Assembly: GCA_947579605.1 (NCBI GenBank) | Contig: OX388316.1 | Coordinates: 14,139,290 to 14,203,289, forward strand | Length of the DNA stretch: 64,000 nucleotides | Direction: 5' to 3' | Source: Athripsodes cinereus | Lineage: Eukaryota > Arthropoda > Insecta > Trichoptera > Leptoceridae | Shown: in pieces, positions 30,561 through 44,135 of the stretch | Numbering within the stretch: position 1 is the stretch's first letter | Layout of the letters: each line of letters begins with the position of its first letter | Notes under the pieces: generated by a model | What the model was told of the DNA's origin: nothing | Databases searched by the model: none | What the model saw: the letters and a program-made list of their open reading frames with translations, nothing else | Program-made: the position numbers and the translations under genes

Positions 30561-33532
30561 TTTTCGATTTTCTGAAAATAGATAAAAATGAAAATTTGCA
30601 GTATTGAACTAAGGCAGTGATATTACGTACTGTATGTAATCATCATTGAGCTGGCTAATTAATAGGGAATTCCGGAATTATTAATTATTTACGAAACAGA
30701 ACACCGATGAATTAATTTATTATGAATTGACGTAATTATTCATTCGAAGTTTGGCTTGTTACGATTTACAGGCCTACTAGATTTAAAAAAAGTTTGATAA
30801 AAAACAATATAAAGTATTTATCATTAAACATATTCAATTGATTAGTTTTAACGGTCATTTTATTAAAACACTGTTTATGTTTTTGAATAAAAGCCCGGTA
30901 CACTCTTTTCCTTACGCAGCAGATACAAAATTAAATCACATACTATATTTTTTGTATACATCCTGAAGTCCAGTACTTGTAAGAGTTTAGCATGAAATAA
31001 AATCCTCCAAAAACTGAGCTTTTTTTTCATGATACAAATATTTGTGAAACTTCACGTTTTAAGTCGTTTAAAATATTCAATTAAGCTTTGAGGAATGCCA
31101 CCCATCCTGATTATAGATGCTTACTTTTATTGAATGGAGATAGCGACTTGAATATTTATCACAAGCAGTTGGTCCACTAATAACTACCCCATTTGGGGGA
31201 AATTTCGTAATGAAATGGAAATGTAGGTGGGGAACTATCTATTCATAGAAATTAGGTGGCAACAAGTATGTACAAATAACATAAGAAAATCATACTGTGC
31301 TAATTTCTTCTTCTAAAAAAACCAAGGAAGGTGTTCTTAGACTAACGAATCGACTAAGAAATTATTAAGGTGTTTTCTTATTTATCTTCATTCACAAAGG
31401 TATAAAAATATAATAAAATATGACATAGTAAAAAAATAGGTAAGTAAATGAAGAATTAAAAATTATTTAAAGGATGGAATGAATGAATGGTTTGTACCTT
31501 CTGGAAAGTTTATACGTATGCAAGAAATGTTGATCTGAAAAGTTAATTAAACATGTTAATTAACTATGCGTTAGTTCTGTTACATTTGCCCCACTTTAGA
31601 AACCTGGTAATCCATAATAATATTATGTTAATCGAGACATACTTAGACAAGAAAAATATAAAAAATAGTCGATTACTTTCTACAATATGTTCAGGTCCTC
31701 ATAACAGGTACAACTTATTTTAAAAATAATAATTGGTTAAAAAAAATAATGTACAGTAACAACAAATGCCTTCCGTGTTATAGAACCCATTTAATTTTGA
31801 AAGTAAAGGGTTAATTAAAAATATACAAACTAACATGATTCATTAGATATTGTTTATACATAAATAATCAGGTGTACAATGATGGAGTACACCTTAAGGC
31901 TGCTGTCTTCGTTCGACACGATGTATATTCTGATTAGATAGATAGGTGCTAGTTAGGAAGATACAAACTTGTACCTACTACATATTATTATGTGCTCCTA
32001 GCTCACACTTTTAAAAAAAATAAAAATATTTGACATCCCTATATATATTTTCTACGTTTATTATAATTATTTTTGTTTTGTTTTATTATAATATGCGTTC
32101 TATCTCAGAATACATGGATATGTCTGGCGTGCAGGTACACTATATTGTTTTTTAAATCATGTAGGTTGAATATATGATAATCAAATCAACAGTAAATAGT
32201 GCTAAACAAGAATAAAATTAAGTGGCTGCGTTAGAAAATGCGTACAAAATCATAGTGAAGCGAAATATTATTTAAATGTAGGTATGGATACATATTTTTT
32301 TCCATACAGAATATATATTCCTCAAATGTATTTATTTATAATTATTTCACACATCTGTATCGAACTTAAATGTTCATTTTCTCATAGAAATGAGAGATCA
32401 ATCAATTATGGCCTTTGAATTTTTCCATATTAATTCATTACCGCAATTTAGTAAATTCGTTTTTTCATGTTTATATGACAGGTAGGCATTTAGAATAAGA
32501 TCAACAACCAGACATGGATTTATTTTTAACATCGAATTACAAAGGACGTATTTTTTGAGATCATAATTTCATAATAAATGCATAGTTTAAATCGATAGGG
32601 TAATTTGTAATTAATAAGAAATAAGACAATCTTCAAAGCATCATACACACAGACTGTCATTCTGTTTGATTAATAATCTATTATTGTTATTTACACCATT
32701 AGTAAGCATAGGCTACCAATAGCATACTTTAATCTTGTAGGTAACGAATAATAAAACATATTAATAATTTTAAAATTGTGATGATAAAAAAATGAAGAGC
32801 TTATTGGTACGTATACCTCCTTTAAACTTAAAAGCAAAAGTATCCTATTTTTTTTTTATTCTGAAATAAATAAAAAATTAAGTAAGTATATTATTCTAAT
32901 TTCTTCAATAAATAATACAAGTAAGGTTGTGTATAATCATTAGTTACGGATTTTTATCAATATTTAATTGAATTTTCCGATATATTATTTCGTATCGGGT
33001 TGGTTGGGTGACGTCGGCGTCGCGTTACAACGATAACCTCGCCTATTGATTTGCATAGCATTTTTTTTTATAATTACAACACACTGTGTGATGATTCATA
33101 TTGCGACCAATGTAGAATAAAGAATAAAATAAATACAAAACATTACTTTTTTCTGTATGAGTTCATACTTTAATGACGCAACAAATTCAGTGAATGGTAG
33201 TCCCTTTTTTTTAGTTTTTAGACAACGTGCCACAAGTAGAGTGCACATGTATCACAACGGTTTTGAGGTTTATATCAATAAGCAGGGTTACTCTTAACAC
33301 AATCTAAATAATATCTTTATCTTGTCCGGGTCTTAATCATACGATGCGCGAAGGGGCTATATAGTCAATAATATCGCGCTACCGGTACCGCGAGATTGGA
33401 ATGCACGTATTTTTTACTATAGTTATTTCGCGCGTCGTTTGATTAAAATCAAGACAAAATTCAGACCATATTATTTAGATTGAGTTAATCTAGAGAAAAA
33501 TGATTAGTTGTTCTAGGCTTTCGCGGTCTTCA
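30561..33532. other. AT-rich non-coding DNA with one family A repeat
   Basis: A family A copy lies at about 31077-31215 (TTTGAGGAATGCCACCCATC and CTACCCCATTTGGGGG). Otherwise no gene, RNA or structured repeat was recognised. Confidence 0.5.
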
Positions 33533-33696
33533 TATATTGATGTTGGTGGTCTTCCGGGTTTACCGCGTCTCGTTGATCGCCCTCCTTCGTAGTATATATA
33601 CTTTGGAAAATGACACCATCAGTAGAGTCGAAACGTCAAGACGAAGGAGGGAGATAAACGAGACGCGATAAACCCGGAAGAACATCAACATTTATA
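33533..33696. repeat. inverted-repeat element
   Basis: Arms 33533-33590 and about 33639-33696 pair over more than 50 bp with several mismatches. Shared blocks include CTTCCGGGTTTA, CGCGTCTCGTT and CCTCCTTCGT. The spacer of about 50 bp includes GTCGAAACGTCAAGACGAAG. GC content is well above the surroundings. Likely a fold-back or MITE; no target duplication recognised. Confidence 0.65.
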
Positions 33697-35934
33697 GAGA
33701 AAAATTATTTACTTTAGATTGCCCTCTCTGTACATTAAAAAAAGAAGGATACATGATTCATGCTCTTGGTTTTATTTCATGGCAAAGCATCGTCGTAGTA
33801 GTAAGAATACACAAAGTGAATTCAAGTTCCCGTACTGATATATTTTTAGTGGAACCACCTTGGTGAACATAGGAGAAAACAGCTACAACCTGATCTTGTT
33901 AAAATCTTTGAATTCGTTATTGGTTGTTTCTATATTTAGGTACGTATATGGTTATGTGAGTATATAAAGTACATTTCAATATTAGATATCTGATAATATT
34001 ATGCTTATTGATTTTACGTCACATAGACCTCACCAGATGTAAATTAATTTATTTAACACCAATAACATTTTTAATAATCAAATTCGTAATGCTGGTTTGA
34101 GCATGTAGAAAGGGGGCAGAATAAGTAAATGGATGTAAGAATATGGCTGAGAGGGAAAATGCTTCAGTATAAAAACATTCCGATTATTAATGTGTGACTT
34201 ATTACATATTGATGAATTTTAAATGAGTCGATTCAGTCAACTTCAAAGTTTCTTACCACTGGTGGATGCAGATTATTCTGTAAAAAAAAGGAAAAAATGC
34301 ATTAATAAAAACAAATTCACAAAAAAAAATGGATTTGGACATATCTATTTTTAGATAATCTTTTCATATTGTCATATATTTTGATGTGGATTATTATTAA
34401 TTATAGTATCAAGAAAAAAAATTGATTAGTTGTTATTAATGTATGTTAAATGCAGTTTTGAATTTTCTGGATTGTTTTACACCTGCGTGAGTGAAGATAT
34501 TCAGAATATTATTGAATATTTGTAATACGTTCGTGCACAAAATAAAATAAAATATTGATTGTTATTTTGTGACGTCTGTTCAACGTGCTTAGAGTTCATA
34601 CGTACTTCATTATATTGGTTTGTTAAAGTTTTCTACTAATGGAGTATTATTTATTGTTTAAAATAATTATATTTATTTTTTAAACATTTTGAATATTAAT
34701 AACAACCTTGCACTTGGTTTCAACAAACATATATAATAGATTATGCAATATATACCTACTATAACCTCAAATTCAAATTTCTAAAAAAACATTTACAATC
34801 AGACAAGTCATAGTTGATTATGATATCTACATAAATATAGCATTTGTCAATTTATCCATTTCCAGTTTTCTTAAGAACATGGTCACTCAAGCAGGAAGTA
34901 GGATAAATTTCTAAAGATCATTAGGTTTTTCAATTTCATTATTTTTATTTGTACCTCACCTTTTATGCGCCCATGCATTCATTTTTATGACATGATTATA
35001 ATTCTGAATGTATTCGAATCAGTAACTTGAATGACATATAAAGGATTGGTAAAACTTTCTAAAACCATATTATATTTTCAAATAACCCATTTTCTTAGTT
35101 CAATTTGCATAAATAATTTTAAAATAATACAGATCGAACAAGTCTCAAACAAAGATATTAATCTCGTGTAAAGGGTAATAACCCAACGATTCAAGCATTT
35201 ATTTTAAATCTTATCATTTTTTATGATGAGGTTTTCTACCAATCCTGAAAAACATCAATTTTTGTTGACACAGGGAAATCAAGCTGGCTACCTTATTTAT
35301 GTGACATGCTGTAATTTTATAGTAGTTATATTTTTATGATTAATTTACTTTTCTTTAAAATAATATATTAAATAAAAACTTATATCTACCAAATTCGACA
35401 ATATAATTTAATATTAAATCGAAAGAAAATTCACATAAGTATATATTGATTAAGTTTCCTAGACAGTTTGAGACTGATTAAGCTAACAATATAAACTAGT
35501 ATCAATATTATGAATTATATCCTAAATCAATCAACGCTATACAAATATTGAATTTGATTGTGTTGAATAATTAAATAGCAACCTTCTAATAGATATGGAA
35601 GTTTGACAAGAGATGAAACCGTGTAAATAGATAGATATATAGAGACTTACTAAGGTAGTTCGACTTTCTAACTCTAAGTTCTGTTTATTTTCGAACCACG
35701 AATGTAGGTATCTACTCGCACATTACCTAATCATCGTAAACGTTTCATTGTATAGTAACTCTTCGATGTGATATTATTGTATGGATGGTATACCGAGAAG
35801 CCTCACGTAGAAGATTGTATTCACTTCACCTAAATACCAACGTATTTCATTTTGTTACTCTCTATTCCTTAGAGTTTCCAGGAACAAGTAAAATCCCATT
35901 CATTTTTGTTTTCGACTAACCATAAATAATTCGG
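33697..35934. other. AT-rich non-coding DNA
   Basis: Nothing recognisable on either strand beyond short AT runs. Confidence 0.5.
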
Positions 35935-36460
35935 AAATAAAACACGTATTTAGTACTTCCATTGACACTTTATTAGTCGCGAGCTGGCTTTCAAGAGCTT
36001 CCGTTCTCATCATCAGGTTAGCTTGAAGTTTAACACGAACTCTCACTTAGAACCGTCGGTCAAAAATTTTAACTATATTTAACTATATGCTGTGAAAACG
36101 TATATTCATAAAACATAGTAAATAAGACATGTAACATCTTCAATTTATCGATGAAATAAGCCACCCGTCCTTTTCTTAATGTTTATTGGTACGGTGAGGA
36201 CAACTGCATGTTTATTACTAGCTATCCCACTTGAGAGCTATACTTACTTGCCGTAAAGACAGAACAATGTTTACAATGAAAACAACGTTGGTGATACAAA
36301 ATTACTTTATATGTCATATAGATAAAATAAAGATTTTAATGTCAAAATAAGGAGGCTTTGAGTGTCTAGCCACTCAACGTTAGCCTGATGACGAGAGCGG
36401 AAGCTCTTGAAAACCGGGAAGTTGAGAAACTCACTCTGGAAGTACTAAATACGAGTGTTT
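35935..36460. mobile_element. fold-back MITE, family C copy 4, with internal repeat A
   Basis: Inverted arms of about 85 bp: left (35939-36025) carries CGTATTTAGTACTTCCA, GCTGGCTTTCAAGAGCTTCC and CTCATCATCAGG. The right arm (about 36376-36460) is its reverse complement with scattered differences. A family A repeat copy lies inside at about 36140-36260 (GCCACCCGTCC, CTATCCCACTTGAGAGC). No coding capacity. Confidence 0.7.
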
Positions 36461-37125
36461 TATTTATATAACTTCTATTATACAAAGCACCGTCTGTTAA
36501 AAATATTGACTTCAAATAATGATTTTGACAAATAAGTAAATACATAATTTCCGATTTATGAGTCACACAGGAAAACGTAAAAATATTGTGTGATAATTTC
36601 TAGGAAGTTCCACGCATTAGGTACTTATTGTCTATTGCCAGCAGAATTGTTTTCCTTCTATGGACTTTTGAGAATTTATTTGGTCTATTAAATATGAATT
36701 TTGATCTTTATTTGTTTGTGTGAAGGTAATCATATGAAAATATGACGTTATGTAATAAAATATAGCACTGCCAGCTTGACATTATTTTGTACAACCAATT
36801 GTAAAATATAATATAACATAATATAAATGTAAGATCTTCACAAACCACAAAATATTTACACCATTCAGTAACGGAACTAGATCTATGTGATTTTTCATTG
36901 TTCTTAAATCGGAAATTAGTCTGTCTGTAGTAATTAATGAAGGGTAGGGAAACACATTTAATATTTTGTAAAATAACACAATATAAGTTCCTTCTACGGT
37001 ACATTTTAGAAAGGGCGAAAAACCTTCTATATTGCCAGAACACCTAATAGTCTATCTCCATCCTACATGTGATGCATATCTTCAGATCAAAGTAAAAGGA
37101 GGCACATATTATACATTTTTTTCTT
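36461..37125. other. AT-rich non-coding DNA
   Basis: The minus-strand open frame 36708-37043 (111 codons) has no motif and I do not regard it as a gene. Confidence 0.5.
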
Positions 37126-37128
37126 TTA

Positions 37129-37737
37129 GGGCCGCGATATCCAAATAGAAGTTAACCAGTGGTTAAGTAATCAACTGTTATGAGTTAACTTGTTCATGTT
37201 CGGCGTTTGGTGATATCATAAAAATAATTTACAATGGTTACTTAACCAGAGGTTATCTTTCTGTAGTGATGTAAACAGTATTCACATATGGCAATACCTT
37301 AGTACAAATCGGTTGAAATTTAATTTTTACGCACTTTTGTCGTACGTGTGGCAACACTAGGGAAGTTATTTGTCACTTCACTGGTTGGTTCTAAGAGTAC
37401 GTATGGTTGTTTGGAGCCGCCATTTTAAATTTTAACGTGTTGCTCACGTTGACGAGTGTTTTGAAAGTATCAATAATATTGTTCATCGGATGATGTATCA
37501 ACATTATTATAAAGATAATTATCCAGTTTTGATCAATATATTATATTATTATAACACAATATTCTCAAACCAAAATGACAAACTATGTAACTGTCAAATT
37601 GATGACATATATAGCACCATCTACAGACGAAAAAAATATTCATTCTCAAAGTTAACTCGTGGATTCGATAGTTAGCTCATGAAAATCGGGTGGTTATAAA
37701 TAACCATACTTGGTTAACGTTTTGGATATCGCGGCCC
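37129..37737. mobile_element. PIF/Harbinger-like MITE
   Basis: 609 bp bounded by inverted repeats starting GGGCCGCGATATCCAAA on both ends (37129 and 37737) and flanked by TTA on both sides (37126-37128, 37738-37740). A 3-bp TTA duplication with GGGC-type ends is typical of PIF/Harbinger. The regions inside the ends hold many GTTAAC/GGTTAA motifs in both orientations. No transposase; the 61-codon open frame at 37490 is unsupported. Confidence 0.7.
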
Positions 37738-37740
37738 TTA

Positions 37741-40700
37741 AACGACAATATTATCTATTAAATCATCTGATTAGAAATATATACCTACCTACGATTAGTA
37801 TAATAATATGTAAAAGTTGCAGATAAGTTAAACTTTTAAGCCACTTATTCATTTCAATGTAAAAGAGAAGAGAAACATAACATGAATAATATGTTTGCTA
37901 ATAGGTATAAACATGAATAATAATAATGTCATGTACAACAGACAAAGGTTAATGTAGATACTTACGTATGTCTTAATAAATGCACATGCTCTTTGAAACC
38001 CCTTAATGCTCCGACGCTTTTAATAAGGAATAATATCTCTTTATAATATGATTATTCCCGCCTTATAACTTCCTTGAGTCAGTTCTTCATTTCGTCAACG
38101 AGTACAAAATTATAATATGAAACAAATTACACTCCCACAGAGTCACATCGTAGCAGTCTGGCGTTACATAATATTAAAATGTTTATACTTAATTTACACC
38201 AAAGTTTAATGGATAACTTATTGTAAATAAAGAACTGCTCTTTTTTATATTATTTTATGTATGCACTTATTTCTCTTTTATTTTAATTTTACTCAACACA
38301 AACAGAAAACTCAGGAATGCATATTAAACTATTTCAAGAATTCCTCGAACCTATATTGTATTAAATTTATAAACATTTTTCACCCCTATACCATGCCTTC
38401 TCTAATGTTTGAAAAGATTTTGATTATCTGTAAAGCATTTAAAGTTCTTTTTTCATTGAGAATGAAAAGAGAGTGCAAGTAACGGCTTCCAAAATTTCAC
38501 AGTCATAAGGGTGAAGCACTAAGATTAAAGAATTTACTAACAATGTATTTCTGAGAGGAATGTTAAAGAGCAAAAGTAAGATACACCATAGCCAAATCGA
38601 TATTTAACCCATTATTATTCGTGGAAGACAGAACCAAATGCCAAAGGACCCCTTATAAAATGATTCGGACGGACCCAGTGCTTCCAAATATAACATTTTT
38701 TTTCTTATCAAAAACATGAAGACAGATATGTACCAGTGTACCTATGTGTGCATATATTATGCTCTACTTAATACCGTATCTGCGACTAAATTATTATCTG
38801 ATGAATGCTGTTGGAACTCGCAAAAGAAGCTGACAAGGACCTGGAAGCATCAATGGACAGGGATGTTTGGAGGATATTACTAGGCGCAAGTGGTCCCTGA
38901 CCTAAGGTAGACAAGAAGAAAAAAAATGTATGTGTGTAGTCATACAACAACGGTAACAATTTGTCGAAAGTTTACGACTAGTCGGCGATATAGAAGCTAG
39001 TCTTAAGTTACTTAAATATCAGAAGGATCATATTGCGTCTATGTTTTATTTAGAAATATTTGGTATTCAGCATTATACGGCAACAAGAACAATTTATTTC
39101 CGTAAATCCTTTACAAGAACAATGTTCCACAGCCTCGTACAAATTTAATGATGAAAACTTTTAATCAAAGTCCTTGCTAATTTAAGCTGACGTTTAATAA
39201 ATCATTAACTTATAATAATATTATTACAATATCTAGTCGATTAGCGAAGATTTGATTAACGTACATTTTATACATAAAGTTGTCCACTATAATTAAGTAT
39301 GTATCGTTGAAATAGCAGCGGTATCAAACTTTTAGAAATTCCGTGAAAAGACGTCATTACTAAACAAACACAAATTTACTTTGAATGGAAATGACGTATT
39401 TCCATCCTGCGTAATTTAATAATAAAACTTGTTTTCTATAACGTAACCACAAATAAAATATAAAACCATGAGGACAAAAATAATAAGAATTAGCAGCTAA
39501 ACTTAAGCTCAATTTATTATTGGAAATGTATTGCCTCAAATGTGGAGTATGAAACTATAAGGGGAACAAAACACATTGCAACAAATTTTCATAGAAGTGT
39601 ATTTGACTGCAGCGCTCAACAATCCCTGTCAAACCATCCTTTGAGGGGACATCGATGTCTTTTTCACTTGCACAGTGGATGTTTACTTTTTAATGCTTCT
39701 CCAAGTTTGATAAACCCAAATACATCCTAATACCCTCAAACTAAGCAAAAGCTTGTATTCGAAAGATGGAATAGGTCAGAATTGAGATGGGACCTTCAGT
39801 TCAGAAGTTATTTCGATGTCATTTTTACAATAAACCATTGTATGAGGTTATTTATGTAAATTTAACATACGAAACCATCATATGAGGCTAAAAAAGACAA
39901 CGTCACCCTATTTGGTAGAGACCCGGACGAGACACTACCAAAAATATTATAGTTTCGTGTATTAAATTTACACAAAGTCCGAGACTGTCATCAGATTACA
40001 AACCACTTGTACATTTCATGAACATTATCTACTATCTGAGAAATTCCAGATTAGGTTTTTTTATTGATATTTGTAAAATCATGAAACTGTCCTAAAGAGA
40101 GTTTTGATTGTACTTTATCTAGACAAGGAATACTTGGGCATATTACAATATTTTCAATCATTAATCAACATGAAAATAATTTTATAAACACAAAATATCA
40201 GTTGAAATTATGAAACAAATTAATCTGACTTATTAACAACATAAGCTCATTATTATTCCCTCTGATTTCCAAAATTTACATTTTTCAATTTTATTAAATT
40301 ATTTATTATTATTCTTACTCGTAAAATAAAGTGAAAATTATTGATTTGGGGAAGTTTTAAGTTTATATTGCTTTTGGAAAGGGAAAATAAGTATTATTGT
40401 TTCATGACTGTTTTTATGAATGTACGTATACAAGCTTAAAGCTTTCCAAAAGCGCTACTTCGCCACGAGTGTGGGTACTCGTGATTTGGGAGAATTATTT
40501 TGAAAACTTTTTGTTAGAAACGTCATAGACAAATAAATACTTAAGTATTATTTTATCGGCAAATAATTTCAATCGTTACTTAAAGTATGTTGACATTATT
40601 TTTTCGTTATGGTAAGTGTGTACTTGAAATTGAAAACGATATTTTGATTATGTTTAATGCCAATTAAAATTAAGTGAATAGCATATTAAAACCTATCGCA

Positions 40701-41833
40701 TTCATAATGGGTGGCGTACCTCATCGCTGAATTGAACATTTTACGAATAACTGCCCTCTACGGAACAATCGAAAACTAACAGAAAATAATGAGCGACCTT
40801 CTCCAAGCACTCCACAGAGTGAAAAAAGCATGGAGTAAGCCTTATACTTGCTTGTGTCGTGAAGGGGTAAACAAACAGTAGTGGGATTCACATCATGGTA
40901 TTTTAGAGTAAAATATTCACCACTTCAAACCTAATAGGTATATCAGATGTGCACGTGTGAAAGAATTAAAAAAAAATACATGAAAGAATTTTTTTCCGAA
41001 AATATAATTGAACAGTGTACAAAAATATCCCTACTTGTAACTATTTATACAAAATTGTGGTCTTTTTTCAAAATACTACCTAGGTACTTAAAGCTATCAA
41101 TTTCAAACAATTTTCTGTTGTAATATAAGATAAGTGACTTATGAAAGGGTAGCCATCTAAAATAACACAGCAAAACTAGACCAGGATCACTTTTAGTGTA
41201 TATTCAGGGTCGGTATTACAATGTGGTATTAGGGTAGCCCATATTATTAAGTCCAACCAAACTCGACTAATATTATATTTTATTTATTGTGAACTTCAAT
41301 CCAAATTATTTCAAACCAAATGTAAGGGAGGTACAGAGTGGCATCTACATATCCTACAAGTAAGCTGTGTTATCATTATTAAGAAAATTAAATTCAAATT
41401 CATTAGGGTTATTTTTTAGGGTCACTCTGTCTCTTCTTGACATTTTAGTGTAAAACAGTTGTCAAAGATCAAATTTAACACAATCAAGGGATACTTCACG
41501 ATAAAGATAAGGATTGCCCTAAGTGTACATTTAAATGTCTGACAGAAGTTGTTTTTATTTTCCAAATATTTGTTAAGGCTGGCATGCTTTAACAATAATA
41601 ATAATTGTTGACTCAGTGTTTGGTGAGTAAAAATAACTTAATCACCTGATTATTCAATCAATGAAATTGGTCAGTAGTTAGTACAGTACTTATAAGTATT
41701 ACTTCGATACGCACTGTTCAAAAATAAACCATTCACTAAAAATAGAATACATCGTATCGATTATTATGTGAAAGGGTATAAATACTCGTCCCATGAAAAA
41801 TTAATAAATTTAATAGAAAGGTCTCAAATATGA
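37741..41833. other. non-coding DNA with scattered repeats
   Basis: Contains a LINE tail relic (38790-38935), a family B copy (39700-39770, ATAAACCCAAATACATCC) and a reverse family A copy (40690-40800, GGGTGGCGTACCTCATCGCT). No gene supported; the open frame 39542-39730 is only the family B repeat and neighbouring sequence. Confidence 0.5.
38790..38935 (+). pseudogene. LINE C-terminal tail relic
   Basis: The plus strand reads DLEASMDRDVWRILLGASGP and a stop, then an AAGAAGAAAAAAAA tail. This matches the general 'ARDR..WR......P' end of insect LINE ORF2 proteins. Short, 5'-truncated and degenerate. Confidence 0.5.
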
Positions 41834-42370
41834 GCGATGATACGAATATTGAAGAGAGACCCACCTCACACCCGGATATTTCAGGAGTCATAGACTCCTA
41901 TTTATCCGCACATTCAAACCAAAATTGTCCTCACGGGCGGGTCATTGGGCAGGTCTGAAGGACCGACCGGCTAAAACCGCCGTCGTGGGAATCTTTTAAA
42001 CTACACTCTCTTCAATGCCCCTTTTGAAAGTATATTTATTTTATTGAATAAAAAAAAATACAAAATTATATAAAAAAGCATAAAACAGGACAAAATAAAG
42101 TACAATTAATATAAGGTAGATAACATCGAGTAAATATGATATATAAAAATTGCTGAGTAACAAAAGCCGAAGTGAGGTGTCCAGAAACTTGTTATTTGGC
42201 GTTCAGAAGGCGCGAGCCCGAGAATCACCAGTGCCGAATGGTGTGAAAACATTAAACCCTCCCAAAAGGGACATACCTCCCAAACCTACTCTCCACCAAG
42301 GGAGACAGGACGATACAACGAGAAAACGAGTTCACTATCGCGCCAACGCCACAAAGGGCAAAAACCAACC

Positions 42371-43471
42371 CTAAGACTCTCTCGCGTCAGGCGGGGGTGA
42401 ACCCGGCTGACGCAGAAGCTCCCAACGAGATACCCATACATCCACAAACACCAAAAATGCTTTAAGGTTCCTCGGGCATTGCAGAACCTCCCCAAACCAA
42501 ATTGGTCTGGGAGTGCTCTCACTCATATCATCTATCATTGCATCTCTAGCATCATTCATCACGGAGCACTCCGAAAGGATGTGCCCAGCATACTGCGCCC
42601 CCAACCCACAAACACACCACGGGTTCTCCGCTAGGCCAAGGTCATATAACCTGCCCTTTAGATCACCGTGTCCCGTCACAAGCTGGACGGCATGGTGATT
42701 GAGGGAAAGGAATCGCCTTTTCATTCTCTCACATACGTCAGGGAGAAAACTGTAGACCAATCTAGCAGTTCTCCCCCGATCCCACCTATCTTGCCAGACC
42801 TCCAAAGTTCTCTTTCGGTTCATGCCGATTGCCCTACTGAGCCCTCTAGTCCCGGGCTCCGCATGAACGGAGATTCCGAGATGTTCAACATTGCCGTCAG
42901 CCTTGAGCTTACGCCTGGCTACACAATCTAAAATTTCTAAATCCGCGGGCAGCACACCAGCGATGACAGGAAGGCCATCGCTAGCGGCCGTTCTATACGC
43001 ACCGGTGACGGCGAGCAGGGGGAGTCTCTGTCCCCTCAAGACCGCCGCGGACACAGAACCAACAGCAAGACGGTGCGACCAAACACGAGCACCATAAGTG
43101 ACCTGAGCCACATACGTCGCCCGATAAATGGTACGCACAGTCCGCGCCTTAAGGCCCCAAGTACCACGACTGAGTCTGCGTAGAGTGTGAAATAACACTC
43201 CCGCTTTTTCGGCAGTCGCTCGCACGTGCGGAAGAAAGGTGAAGCCCCTGTCAAGGACAACCCCCAGGTATCGGACTTCATCGACAACCCTCACAGGATG
43301 CCCATCCATCCGAAGCACCGGGTTCCTGCCCCTTCCCAGCACACCCTTCAACCACAGCGCGGAGGTCTTGCTCGGTGAGAAAACAAGCCTATTCACCCTG
43401 CCCCACGTCAAGATGCGATCTATCGCGATACTAAACTTGCTTTCGATCGCACTCCTCGTATCTTCTTCCAT
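42371..43471 (-). pseudogene. R1-clade LINE ORF2, C-terminal part
   Basis: This 366-codon frame continues the RT thumb (LVFSPSKTSALWLKG, VRYLGVVLDRGFTF, IYRATYVAQVTYGARVW) and ends with a C-terminal CCHC motif, C.CG.......H....C (WCVCGLGAQYAGHILSEC). Both are typical of R1-clade elements. The fragment itself is free of stops. Its upstream continuation is at 44119-44319 beyond the nested insertion. The endonuclease, ORF1 and N-terminal RT are missing through 5' truncation, so it is non-functional. Confidence 0.85.
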
Positions 43472-43492
43472 CTTATCATGATAAGAATCTTC

Positions 43493-44135
43493 TTCTGATT
43501 GTGCTATTCAAGATTGTAAGAGGGGAATTAGATTGCCTTGACCTTAACAGTTTAATATCATATCATATTCCAACAAGAGCCACTCGTCAGGTTGTGACTT
43601 TTCATAGTGACGTAGTTGATACTAACTATTTATATAACTCGCCCCTTTATAGGATGCATAGGTTGGGGAATATGTATGGTCATTTGGCGGATGTTTTTGC
43701 GGATTCCTTATCCGAATACAAATGGAAATTAACAGAAAATTTTAAATCTGCGAGTTTGATGGATTGTGTTTAGTTGCTGGGTTTTGATGTGTTGTTTTTG
43801 CGACGAGATTGTATCTATTGGTGTATTCGGTTTGAGCGAGAGTGGAACAACCCGAAACTATGTATTGTATTGTTACCGACTTGGCCAGGCATTCCCTACA
43901 TGAATAATTAATTGTATTTTGATTTTTTATGATATATATTAGGAAGTTTATAATCATTATTATTTTTAAGAGATTTATAATCATTATTATTTTTAAGAGA
44001 TTTATAATCATTATTTGAAATTATTTGCTAGTACTACATTACAGCTACATTGTTTTTATCACTTGACTGTTTTCTTTTGTTATATTATGTTTGTAAAGGC
44101 TGGTTCAGCCGTTTATTATTATAAATAAATAAATA
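43493..44135 (+). mobile_element. jockey-like LINE fragment nested in the R1-clade LINE
   Basis: The plus strand encodes a stretch from 43501 with LFKIVRGELDC and the DTNYLYNSPLYRMHRLGN motif of jockey-type RT C-termini, stop at about 43771. A 3' UTR follows with three 27-bp tandem repeats (43948-44018) and a TAAATAAATAAAT tail. A 7-bp duplication AATCTTC (43486-43492, 44136-44142) flanks it. Severely 5'-truncated. Removing it with one duplication reopens the R1 frame across the site. Confidence 0.85.

Noticed and set aside
36708..37043. 111-codon minus-strand open frame as a gene
   Set aside because: No recognisable domain, composition of random AT-rich DNA, no splice or promoter support.
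43239..43481. Plus-strand open frames over the R1-clade LINE
   Set aside because: Shadows of the minus-strand ORF2; no motif of their own.
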